In this document: piece after piece, positions 10,398-21,220 of the stretch
How positions within the stretch are numbered: position 1 is the first letter of the stretch
Layout of the letters: each line of letters opens with the position of its first letter
Source: Physcia stellaris
Taxonomy: Eukaryota > Ascomycota > Lecanoromycetes > Caliciales > Physciaceae
Length of the DNA: 64,000 nucleotides
NCBI GenBank assembly: GCA_018902385.1
Contig: JABSSW010000004.1
Coordinates: 620,001 to 684,000, forward strand
Direction: 5' to 3'
The notes under the pieces: generated by a model
The model's input: the letters and a program-made list of their open reading frames with translations, nothing else
Database searches by the model: none
What the model was told of the DNA's origin: nothing
Program-made: the position numbers and the translations under genes

Positions 10398-12494
10398 TTG
10401 ATCATGTCCATGCGGTCGTGGGTAATGGTTATCGGAGGCAGAGATTGTGGTTCGGAGTGCTGGAGAAAGAGACGTGAGACGGAATGAACACGGGTAATAT
10501 GTAATTGACCTAGGATAATCACAGTTTAGTCGCTTCATATCTTCAATTCACTCTTCGGAGAGAGTCTCCATTTTCCACATGCGATGATTGAGGCTCACCA
10601 TTCCACACTTCTTTGATCTCATCTCCTCTGCGGCCTGAGCTATCGGCCTTACCAAAATGAATGAACTGTATTAAACCTCCATTTCAGCTGAATGTTGAAT
10701 GCTGACGTCACCACATAAGGGACGGACGACATACGACCGCTACGTTGTAAGAGATAACAGCGATGATAAATAGGCATGTTGGAATAAGAATTGCCTTACA
10801 GCTGTTGACGAAGCCTTGCAGTGATGAGGTCTTGGACCTTTTCTTCGTCTTTTCATCTCTTTCATGTTCATGTGTTTCACCATTTGGCTGGCTCTTTACT
10901 CTAGCAATTTACGGACTATTTTCTTTGGATATCTCTGCTCACATTGCCGTACTCAAATCTAAGTCTTGCAAATTGATTTTCCTCACTCGGTTTTGAAAAT
11001 CCCAACCCTCGGCCCGCTGACCGCCAACCTGTTTTGAAACGACTGTGATCCTGGGCTTTGACTTCGGATCCATTTTTCCTTTATCCAATTCCTACCATTG
11101 GTGTCAACGACACTCATGGACAGAGATCTATTCGATGATTTCGGCGGCTAGGACGAGCAATCCAGCTCAGTGCCCGCGTTCATGTCATATGCGACAAAGA
11201 TGTGGGGATACGTTACTGTGGACGTCGTTATGGAATGTTCGAGATATCCTCCCATCCTCTACTAACGCTAACCAGCTGGGGACCTTGATCAATAACAAGG
11301 TCTCCGGTAGACTCTTCGAGAATAAAGTCAATCATACCACCTTCTTCGGCGCAAATACGGAATACTTAGAGGCCATACAAATGCTTCTCATCAATTCTTC
11401 GTCCGCGTACACCCGCAGTAAGCCGTTTTGCGAAGCAGGACTGGGATCGAATCTCGAGTAATGGCCGTGCAGCAAAAGTCGAAGGTGGCCGGTTTGAAGT
11501 TCTCATGGTCTGGTGCGGTGCGATTCTGTCTTCCATGCATCTCGATTTATATGACCCGTCCTTGGCACACAGTATATGAAAATGACATGAAGAATAAAGT
11601 CGTCTTGCGATTTCGTCCCAAGTGGTGTACTCGCAGATCTCTCCGGGTATATGTTCAAAAATTGCACCCCTCGAGTACCAGGCCATGGGATAGTAATTCC
11701 GTACTGATCGATCCCAAAGCAGCTTTCAATTTCTTGATGCAACAGGATTTGATCCACAATATCTTGACGCTGGAGCAAGCCTAATATGGTGTTCGGCGCT
11801 GAGCGCGGGTTTAGGAGGCACTTGGTAGCGCATGCTTGAAGAAATCGACTCCGTTCGAACCCAATACTTGAAGGAGTAATTCTTCATCGACAGACTGGAC
11901 GCCGATCACATCTTCTCTTGGAACTTATGTGATATTGTCATTCCAACCGCCGTATGGTGTCGCCCGACGCGCTCGGTCATGAATGGCTGCCAACGTTGAA
12001 AAATAACATCCTTATCCTCATGATATCAGAGGCGAGCCGAAGGAGTTTCTCGAACTTGCAAGAAGCATTAACACCATTGAGACGGACGGAAAAAGGCTTC
12101 GTAATAGTTGATTACGGCAGCACGGTATCTATAATATTTCAGAGGGCGATGGCATAGATGGGGCACGAAGTACCATTGTCAACCAAGACCTTTCCCATAT
12201 TTTTGCTGAGAGTATATTGAGTGAGTTAGTATGGCAGTCGATGTTGTTGGGGTTCCGGTTTGCTACTTACCAGATATCCTGTCTATCTGGACGACCTTCG
12301 AGTATCCTGTGTTCAACACGCAGAAAGCCCGAGGCGCGTCTTCACCTCGCGATATCTTGCTACAATCCAGCCTATACCTTCAATTGGACCCGATACATAA
12401 CAAATTTGATCGTGACTTTCACTCGAAGGGACTCGTGAAAACCTAGCAAGATGCCATTACGTAGGATGAAAAGGTCTTACCATCCAGTGTCGTG
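10398..12494. other. long stretch without a firm gene; holds a decayed MITE and coherent ORF fragments
   Basis: A degenerate MITE copy lies at 11501-11690. Two plus-strand frames read smoothly but lack a firm gene model: 11954-12157 (contains NNILILMISEASRRSFSNLQ) and 12231-12446 (contains YLPDILSIWTTFEYPVFNTQ). They could be upstream exons of the gene at 12495 or fragments of a decayed gene; I could not join them cleanly. Confidence 0.35.
11501..11690. mobile_element. diverged second copy of the 7.2-kb MITE
   Basis: It aligns by eye end to end with 7182-7414. The left end is TCTCATGGTCTGGTG, there are internal matches around TTGGCACA...ATATGAA and GACATGAAGA, and a block reads GATTTCGTCCCAAG against GATTTCGCTCCAAG. 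The right end ACCAGGCCATGGGA is followed by TA. The inverted repeats are no longer perfect and the copy is about 40 nt shorter, so it is the older copy. Confidence 0.65.
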
Positions 12495-12990
12495 ATGTTA
12501 CCGCCATACCCCAGAGACCTCCCACAGTGGTGGACAGAAGAGTTCGATCACCTCGTCATATATGCACGGCATTCATGCCTGTTTTCAGCACAACACCGAT
12601 CAAACATGTTGCTCGTGCATCAAGCAATGCGGACCATGTTCAATCGAAGACTGACCACCATAACAATGAGAGGGGTGGAGCGACGGTACGAGCAGTTGAA
12701 GCATTTTGCCCCATGGCTGCTAAGCGAAACACTCCAAAGGAATTATGGTTGGACGAATGAGCCTGCTTGGCAAGATTTGCTGGCAACTACAGCTTTTTCT
12801 TTCGAGGTTGCCAAATCACACCACGCAGTATGAAAAGAACCAGCGACTGATGAGCGGGTAGGATCGACGGAATGCCGATAGAGTAAGGACGCAGGGACTG
12901 TTCAATCGAACTGCTGAGGAAATGGACGCTGCTGATGGACTGTTGGTGATTCGTCATCGCAGAGACGGTTTCAAAGCAGGTCAAGCCTAA
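12495..12990 (+). CDS. short SANT/Myb-like protein or fragment of one
   Basis: Exon 12495-12827 plus exon 12895-12990 (67-nt intron GTATGA...GCAG) gives about 142 aa. Residues 11-80 have the pattern of a Myb/SANT-like DNA-binding domain of transposon-related type: PQWWTEEFDHLVIYARH, then FNRRLTTITMRGVERRYEQL, then LQRNYGWTNEPAW. The second exon is charged (LFNRTAEEMDAADGLLVI). It may be a domesticated or relic transposon-associated protein. Upstream exons may exist. The domain call is by eye and inferential. Confidence 0.4.
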
Positions 12991-13326
12991 ACAGGTGTAC
13001 AGCATCACGGGCTACATGCGCGTCTACGATTTTCCTTCTCTCGGCCTTACTCTAATCTTTCTTTGCAAGTCAACAGTCGTACTCCAACGACATTGACGAC
13101 TATAGCCGGGAAAGCGCGTTTCTTGGGCTCAAGAGCCAGGTTAAGCGTTAAACGATTTCCCAATATGGGTCAAGGCGAAGACTTCGAAAACAGCGACGAT
13201 TGAGAACGAGCTTGGATGTTATCTCATGACAAAGAAATAGCTGCTGGTGGTTCATGGGGTTACGAAGGAAAGTTCGGCACCCGCAAGAGCAGCGACTTTG
13301 ATGCCTCTTACTCCGTTTCAGCCTCT
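12991..13326. other. intergenic spacer, nothing supported
   Basis: No coherent frame, RNA gene or repeat is seen between the two convergent genes. Confidence 0.4.
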
Positions 13327-14348
13327 TTATGCTGCTCCCAAGGCGGCTCGACCTTTCTCAATCATATCTTGATTCTCTAGCGTCTGTTTTCCGCCGTTGA
13401 GGACAAGATTCAACATGCTGGCTGCTGCGACGTCAACTTTGATCATCCTTGCCGTGTCTGACAGCAATTGGGGCGTCCAATTGTCCTTTCCGACAATGCC
13501 TCCTGGCTTTGTAATCATTACTTCGAACACGTCCGAATGATTTGCGGCACAGGAAATTAGCTGGTTCTCTACTTCCCCCTATGAGTGTACTCAATGTAAG
13601 CTGACTGTGATTGTGCTTCTGGGCGTTTGAGCCTCGTACGATGGCGAGCGTTGGTACATACCCGAATCTTTCGATATTCGCCCTTCACCCACAGGCTTGC
13701 TTCCTGGTTTCGCTCGGTGAGCATGCCGCTTGTATACACGAAGCGAAATCTCCTGCCATTTCCCAGATGAGGCGCTAGATTCTTTGCAAATGTTTGCGCT
13801 CCAGTGATTGTATAGTCAATGTTTACGCGCTTGGTTTCTTCGGCGTTGGTGTCTTTCTTGGGTGTGATTCCTAGACACCTAATATAACTCTCGGTAAGCA
13901 AGTTACATCAGGTGCGATGAGCAGAGTATGCTTTAGGAAAAAGATCTTAGTCGTCCGTATCATGACAAGAGTTTTCGTTAATAAGAGTCATGGCTTAGAT
14001 GATGGCTGAGCACCGTAACGTGACAAGAGAGATCGAAGGGGACAATTGACGACACGAAAGAAGTCGGCCAATTATTGTTCTCGCGGCAGACACTGAGGGA
14101 ACAGCAGGACAATATGAGAGAGCAAACTACCATATACAGCCTTCAGCGCCAGCCAGCTCTTCAAGTACAGCTTCAGAATAGTTTGTGAAGTCGTCCAAAA
14201 CCAAAACTTTCAGCTTTGGGTGGCTTGAGCTGGAGGGAAGAGGTCGTCTGGACAGCACGACGACGGAATCAATGGAAGAGTTGGCAAGGCATTGAGCTAA
14301 GACTTCTGCGCCTACGAAACCAGTAGTCCCCGTGAGTATGAGCTTCAT
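13327..14348 (-). CDS. NAD(P)-binding Rossmann protein, atypical short-chain dehydrogenase / sugar-epimerase-like
   Basis: Three exons (14348-14131, 13878-13662, 13578-13327) give about 228 aa. The N-terminus MKLILTGTTGFVGAEVLAQC carries the TGxxGxxG dinucleotide-binding motif after the first beta strand. RFRFVYTSGM is the central strand and active-site loop. EYRKIRGEVENQL takes the place of the usual YxxxK helix, and ITKPGGIVG is the substrate-side strand. This arrangement matches fungal atypical-SDR epimerase-like proteins (HTATIP2/NmrA-like). A canonical catalytic YxxxK is not seen, so activity is uncertain. The first intron is long for this window (252 nt). Start chosen at MKLILTG because the longer upstream frame adds an implausible leader. 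Confidence 0.75.
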
Positions 14349-15472
14349 TTTGAGCAGATAATGGGAGGGAAGGATGGAGCTGCCTGTCCTGGATCCTGCG
14401 GGCATGTCCGATCTTTGCCGTGTGGCGTCGAGTGTGGCTGGTTATCTATGTACGTATCCGTACCATGAATCTCTTCGCCTGCCTTACATTCTAGAAGTTC
14501 AGCGATCCCTAAAATATTATTGCCGCTCACCTCGCATGCTATCATCGGTGATCGTTCCCAGGTTGAGAAGGCGATTAACCGCTTACCTTGGAGGCTGTGC
14601 AGGTTGATTACGCAGGCGTTTTGATGAGTGAACATGATCAATCATCTCTTTACTGAGATGGCAGACCGGATATCGAGAAGCCCCGGAGCTACCCTACTTG
14701 GCAGATCTTGTATGTCTTAGACCAACATCTGCGGCGGTCTTGTCCAGCAAGGGCGGATCTGAAGGGCCAGTGAAGGGCATCTTTGGCAGTGCAAGCACAA
14801 CAGGATTTCTTACTCTAGGCAGCAAACATACAAGCACAGTCAGCTTCAGCCATTATTGAACTTACATGTCAAAGATTTTATGCAAACGATTTGTCCTATC
14901 CGTGCTCCGAAGCCGTGAAGTCGTGAGGCAAATCTGTTACACGGTACAAGTACTAGTATCCGTACGGAGTATGTTTTCTGGGCGCCTACGAGTACGAAAG
15001 TGGCTTAAACCATGCGTTAGCGTCAGCGGCTCGCCGCTCGAGGGAGTCTCTGGGAAAGAGGTCGCATTATGGGTCGTGATCGAGGTCGATGATCGAACTC
15101 CTGGCGCGAAAAAGCCTGGAGTCACAGTCTGATGACGAGGTTAGACTGCGCCAGCTATTGGCATTACATTGGCAATACATTGGCACGCAGTCGAATACCT
15201 AATCTGCTACACACTGTGGGCATCCCTTGAGGACGTCCTGACGCGCTTGGCTGCTGGGCGAGAGGGCTGTGCAGCTCTTAGGGGCTTGTCAACCTTTCCA
15301 CCACAACGAGATGGCAAATAATACCTAGGCGCCGAATTACTGCATATCAGTCACACCTTCCTTCGCTCTGGCCTCTATTCTCATCCATTGCTCACTTGAA
15401 GTATCTACGACGCCTGCTGTTATCGGCGCAAAGGCAGATCGGAAACGGCCTTCTCCCTCCTCTTGAGCTGCT
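14349..15472. other. intergenic region between divergent SDR-like and calcium-pump genes
   Basis: No supported gene. A minus-strand ORF at 15337-15552 overlaps the proposed first exon of the calcium pump (see rejected items). Confidence 0.4.
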
Positions 15473-18400
15473 ATGACTTCCGGTAGACTTTTGGCCCCAG
15501 CGATATCAATAAATCCAATCGTAGGTATAGCCTTGTGCTCCTCCGGACTCAACTAATAGCATTTCGTAGCCTTACCAACCCAATCCGTCGTCTGAAGATA
15601 AACCTTCGACGCCACGACAGTCAACAGATCACACTTTGCTCTCTCTTCAAGTACCTTCGTCACCGACAACACATTCGTTAGGTGGTGACACTTTAAGATC
15701 GAGGGCGAACTCTTTCAATTCCACAGCGGAGACCGCCAGATCGAGAGCCAGCTCAGATGTCAGAACAATACGGTCACGATTTGAAGGGGATGAACTCACA
15801 ACGGAGGAAGCGTTGTGTCCAGATAAAACGAATGAGAAAGATTTTGAAGTGGCCAATAACCCGTTCGCATTCTCACCAGGCCAATTGAACAAAACTCTGA
15901 ATCCGAAATCATTGGCCGCATTCAGAGCTTTGGGCGGATTGAGAGGTTTAGAACGAGGATTAAAGACTGACACTGTGGCTGGCCTCAGCGTCGATGAAAC
16001 TACAGTATCAGAGAAAATAACTTTTGAAGAAGCAACAGCATCAATACACGCAAAAAAACCAGCATACTCTGGGCCAATCATCGGGCAAGGGGATACCGTA
16101 TCTGATCATGAGGTGTCGGGTCAGTACCAGGACAGAAAAAGAGTATTCAACGACAATAGATTACCTTCCAAAGAGTCTCTCAGTATCTGGAGGCTCTTCT
16201 GGAATGCTTACAATGATCGCATCCTTCAAATTCTTACTGCAGCAGCAGTAATTTCGTTGGCGCTTGGTATCTATGAAGCTGTGGGACAGGAAAGACAACC
16301 TGGCGACCCGCAACCGGTAGATTGGGTCGAAGGTCTAGCAATTCAGGTGGCCGTGGTCATTGTCGTCCTGGTCACAGGATTGAACGACTATCGACGTGAA
16401 AAGCAATTCGTTACACTTAACAAGAAGAAAGATGATCGCCAAGTCAAGGCTATACGCTCCGGGAAATCCGTCATGATATCGGTTTTCGATGTTATGGTTG
16501 GCGATGTTCTACATCTTGAATCGGGAGACTCAGTTCCCGCAGATGGCGTGTTGATTAGTGGCCACGGTATTCGATGCGACGAGTCGTCAGCAACAGGAGA
16601 ATCAGACGCGATGAAAAAGGTCCATGGCGAAGAAGTGTGGAATCGTATCGCCGAGGGTACTGCTACGTCGAAGCTCGACCCCTTCATAATTTCAGGCAGC
16701 AAGGTCTTGGAAGGCGTTGGCACTTACCTAGTCACGTCTGTTGGTGTCAACAGCAGCTTTGGGAAGATCATGATGGGCCTTCAGACGAAGAATGAAGACA
16801 CTCCACTGCAAGCGAAGCTTGGTCGCATGGCCAATTGGATTGGATACCTTGGAACTACTGCAGCAGGTTTACTTTTCGTCGTCTTACTCATCCGGTTCTT
16901 GGTTGGACTGTCCGCCAATACTGCCTCCGCAGCGAAGAAGGGTTCCCAGTTCCTTGATATACTCATCGTGGCCATTACCATCATTGTTGTGGCGGTTCCT
17001 GAAGGCCTCCCTGTTGCGGTCACGCTGGCGCTTTCTTTTGCAACCAAAAGGATGTATAAGGAGAACAACCTGGTACGAAAACTTCGAGCTTGCGAAACCA
17101 TGGGTAACGCTACCACTATATGTTCCGATAAAACCGGTACATTGACCCAGAACAAGATGACGGTCGTTGCTGGTATCCTTGGTACCAGGACAACTATAAC
17201 TCGCGGCGGCGATATCACCGAGAAGGTAGCTGAGCACTTCTCATCCGGATTTTCGAAAATTTCCCCTACAGTGCGCAACATCCTATTGCAATCAGCTGCC
17301 ATTAATTCAACGGCCTTCGAGGGAGAGGAGAACGGCATCGCAACATTCATTGGGTCTAAGACCGAAACCGCTATTCTCACGCTCGCAAAGGAGCACCTCG
17401 GGATGGGTCCTGTGGCGGAAGAGCGTGCTGGTGCCGAAGTCGTTCAACTCATACCATTTGACTCGGATCGAAAATGTATGGGCGTTGTCATTCGCTTGGC
17501 CTCTGGCAGTTATCGACTCTTGGTCAAGGGCGCTGCTGAGCTACTACTGGCAAAAGCAGCTTACGAACTAGTGGATGAGAGCGAAGACAACCTCGCAGTA
17601 CAGGACCTGGCTGAGAATGCTCGCAATTGGGCTTCTCAATCTATTGAGGACTTCGCTTCACAGTCGCTTAGAACCATTGCTATGCTCTATAAGGATTTCC
17701 CACAATGGCCACCCGTTGAAGCTCGACGCGTTGATGGGGACAGAACAATGGCTGTCTTTGAGGATGTCTTCCAAGACATGACGCTTCTCGCTATTTTGGG
17801 AATCCAGGACCCCCTCCGCGACGGTGTTTCCAAAGCAGTGAAGCAATGTCAAGATGCAGGCGTAATGGTTCGAATGGTTACGGGAGACAACGTTACCACT
17901 GCCAGTGCTATCGCCACCCAGTGTGGTATCAAAACAGCTGATGGAATTGTCATGGAAGGTCCAAAATTTCGCCAATTGTCTGACGCAGACATGGATGCTC
18001 TACTTCCTCGATTACAAGTTCTGGCTCGTTCTTCTCCAGATGACAAACGTATCCTTGTGGCTCGCTTGAAGCACCTTGGAGAAACAGTCGCTGTCACCGG
18101 CGACGGTACTAATGATGGACCTGCTTTGAAGACGGCAGATGTTGGTTTCTCAATGGGTATCGCGGGCACCGAAGTCGCCAAAGAAGCCAGCGCAATCATT
18201 CTTATGGACGACAACTTCTCCAGTATCGTGAAAGCAATTATGTGGGGTCGATCCGTAAATGACGCTGTCTCGAAATTTCTCCAGTTCCAGATTACGGTGA
18301 ATATCACCGCGGTGGTACTTGCCTTCGTTTCCGCGGTTGCCTCCCCAGATATGCATTCTGTGCTTTCAGCCGTACAGCTATTGTGGGTCAACTTGATAAT

Positions 18401-19250
18401 GGACACATTTGCGGCTCTTGCACTCGCTACCGACGCTCCCACAGAGAAGATTCTCAACCGACCTCCGGTCCCTAAAAGTGCAGCATTGATAACGACGAAT
18501 ATGTGGAAGATGATCATCGGCCAAGCAATCTATCAGCTCGCGGTGACATTCACGCTGTACTTCGCTGGCGCAAAGATCCTGCATTACGATCTCGACGCCA
18601 ATAACGGCATTCTCCGCGATCAGCTGAATACCATAGTCTTCAACACGTTCGTCTGGATGCAGATCTTCAATGAATTCAACAACCGCCGTTTGGACAACAA
18701 ATTCAATATCTTCGAAGGCATTCTCAAAAACTATTTCTTCCTCGGCATCAACGCCATCATGATCGGTGGTCAGATAATGATCGTATTCGTCGGCGGTACC
18801 GCTTTCCAGATCAGACGCATCACAGGCCCTCAATGGGCTATCTGTATCCTCTGCGCACTCCCCTGTCTACTCTGGGCGGTGATCCTCCGATCAATCCCGG
18901 ACAAATACGCCGCCGTACTCTTCTCTTTTGTAGGCAGAACATGGCTCGCCATCTTCCGGCCGTTCATGAGAGCCCTAGCAACAATCTTCCGCCCCGTAGG
19001 CAAGGCCTACAACGGTTTCTCTCGACACGCGATCCAGCCCTCCAAGCGCTTCTCCAAGCGCACTACCCGCAAACTCCTTCGCAAGAAACCAACCGAGGAG
19101 GAAGAGCGGATGGCCAAGGACGAGGAAGCAGCGATCCAGCTCAAGAAGGTCGAGACTTCGCCTACTGAGCCGCCGCAGACACCACCGAGCGCAGGCTTTC
19201 CGATGCAGTCGCAGCTGGCGCCTCCACCTATTACACTTACTACCGCTTGA
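15473..19250 (+). CDS. pmc1: PMCA-type Ca2+-transporting P-type ATPase (Pmc1-like)
   Basis: This P2B pump moves Ca2+ out of the cytosol, in fungi usually into the vacuole. The large exon (15570-19250) has no ATG near its start. I propose a small first exon 15473-15520 (MTSGRLLAPAISINPI) and a 49-nt intron, giving about 1242 aa. P-type motifs are all present: TGES near residue 358, PEGLP near 493, the phosphorylated Asp of DKTGT near 536, MVTGDN, and the hinge GDGTNDGPALKTADVG near 861. About ten membrane segments surround them. The C-terminus is basic (FSKRTTRKLLRKK), then acidic, as in fungal PMCAs, whose autoregulation often lies near the N-terminus. Family assignment is certain; the first exon is inferred. 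Confidence 0.93.
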
Positions 19251-21220
19251 GTTTTAACGATTGTTTGTCGATTTTCTTGTACATGCTTGGCACGAGTGCA
19301 GCACATATTCTTCCAAGGCATTTGTAACGGATACTGTTGTATGCATAGCATTGGCGCTATAAGGGGAAAGGGCTGGGGGGAGGTCATGGAGTTTGGGTAC
19401 GGCGTTGTGCGCGCAGGGGCTGGATGCAGCTCGGCGCAGGATTTCGAGAGAGGCGCATGGTAAATTTCATTTTCGGGAATGGGAATATTGGGATGGATGT
19501 TTGATGGGTATCATGGACGCTGTCATGAAAGGGAATACTCGTTAGAAAAGTAGTGGTATACCATAGTCCTAGTTTCTGGCTCTAGAATACCAATAGGTAA
19601 CAAGATGTAGATGTCTACCTTCACACTCTTCGCGCTAATCATGTATTTTTGCATGCTCGTCGTCAACTTCCGTAGACGATTAATGTCACGTTCCTTCCTC
19701 TCCAACAGATGGATATCCTATATTCCCCTGATTTGTAGACAGAAATCGATACTCCCATGATCTAGCTATCTATTCTGCCTCCTTTCGCTTGGGGAGACTT
19801 GTCGAACATCTCGATTCTCTCACATCCTAGCTACATCTCATCTGCCGAAAGCGTGACGATCATTGTGGTGATCGACCAGTCCATACAACGCGCAGAAGAG
19901 CTTCTCAACGGTTTGACGGTTTGACGGTTTGACGGTTTGGCGGTTTGACGGTTTGACGGTTTGACGGAAACCAAAGAGTCAAGTACGATCATTCGCCGAG
20001 ATGACAAAGTGGCAGAGGCACTAAGATACCTAACAAGATCGCTCTGTGTCTATGAATCCTGCTTGGAGAGCTAGTAGATGAAGCTAAAATACAGAATTAG
20101 CAGCATACAGCTCTAAAAAGAGACGCTTCAAACAACAAAATTCTAACAGTACCCTTGCAAGACAGCTAGACATGGGGAGATGAACTGAGGGGTGTGTTTA
20201 TAGATGACGAGCTGTATATTTTGATAATACAGGAGACTCAATGTCTTCCGCATGGGTAACGGTTTTAAGGAAGAAGAGGGTGGTCAGTGGAAACATACAC
20301 TCTCCTGCTATCCAAAGAGGAGATGGCGCTTGGCAGGCTACGTGACTTGGCCAAGACCACAGCACAAATAGACGACTGAGTGGGGAACAGTAGGGTAACA
20401 TCTATAGATTGAGCATAGTCTACGGGTGCTAGGTACCTTAGAGTGGGGATACATCATGAGGAATACCTTTGTCAACCCTCTCCCATTCCACAGCTCGTAA
20501 ATTCAGACCCTGGCTTTCTCGGATTTTGCAAGTGTATTGGGTAGAGACACACAGGATCGAGGTCATAGCGTATCGACGGCGCTCATGTCGCACATCTGGC
20601 GATGGACATCCGTCTTTGGAGCCTTGTGGTACATTCTCAGCCCAGATGCAGATAGAGCCATGCGGTGGGAGAAGCAAGTTAGAGAAAGGTGGGTTGAAGC
20701 CCTCAGCTGCGAGTGTCCCAGGAGTCTAGATAGATTTGGTTCAGAAGGTGTGTCGGAAGAGTTGGTAAATTTTACGTCGGAAGCTTCTGACAAAAGAACA
20801 GTGCCGCGATGGATAAGCTGCGCTCAAATAACTAGTTTCCGGCATGGTGCTCGAGTGGATTTGGAAAAGGTGGCTTCGGCCAAAAATGGACTTTCTAGAG
20901 GGACTTGACTGAAGTACTGGTTCCTGCAAATGGTCAGACATGCTACCATTATTGGGTCTACATACCTTTGCAGCCAAGCCTCCACATCTGATAACAAGCT
21001 TGAGGTTGTAGTTGTGAGAGTCATTCAGCTTAGGAAAATCAGATTCCACTGCCTGGCAGAATCAACATTAATGGAAGTCATAGGTAAACGGCGAAGGTGT
21101 AGGAAAACAGCCCTTAGAAATTTACAAAAAGGCCGTAGTGAAAGGCAATAGGTAATAAAGGTTCTCGTACGCAGTTCCACTTACCATAGACGCATTCTCT
21201 GTATCAGATTCCCTTTCAAA
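19251..21220. other. gene-poor interval with a short tandem repeat and one doubtful ORF
   Basis: Contains the 8-bp repeat at 19908-19967. A plus-strand frame with an internal ATG at 20585 runs to 20908 and reads coherently (MSHIWRWTSVFGALWYILS, then MRWEKQVRERWVEALSCE) but no family is recognised. It is equally open on the other strand, so I leave it unannotated. Confidence 0.35.
19908..19967. repeat. tandem 8-bp repeat, unit ACGGTTTG, seven copies
   Basis: Seven adjacent units of ACGGTTTG (the fifth is GCGGTTTG) followed by a partial ACGG. It lies about 650 nt past the calcium-pump stop, in non-coding DNA. Confidence 0.9.

Noticed and set aside
15337-15552. Minus-strand 71-codon ORF with protein-like composition
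   Set aside because: It has no ATG at its start, overlaps the proposed first exon and intron of the calcium pump, and matches no family I recognise.
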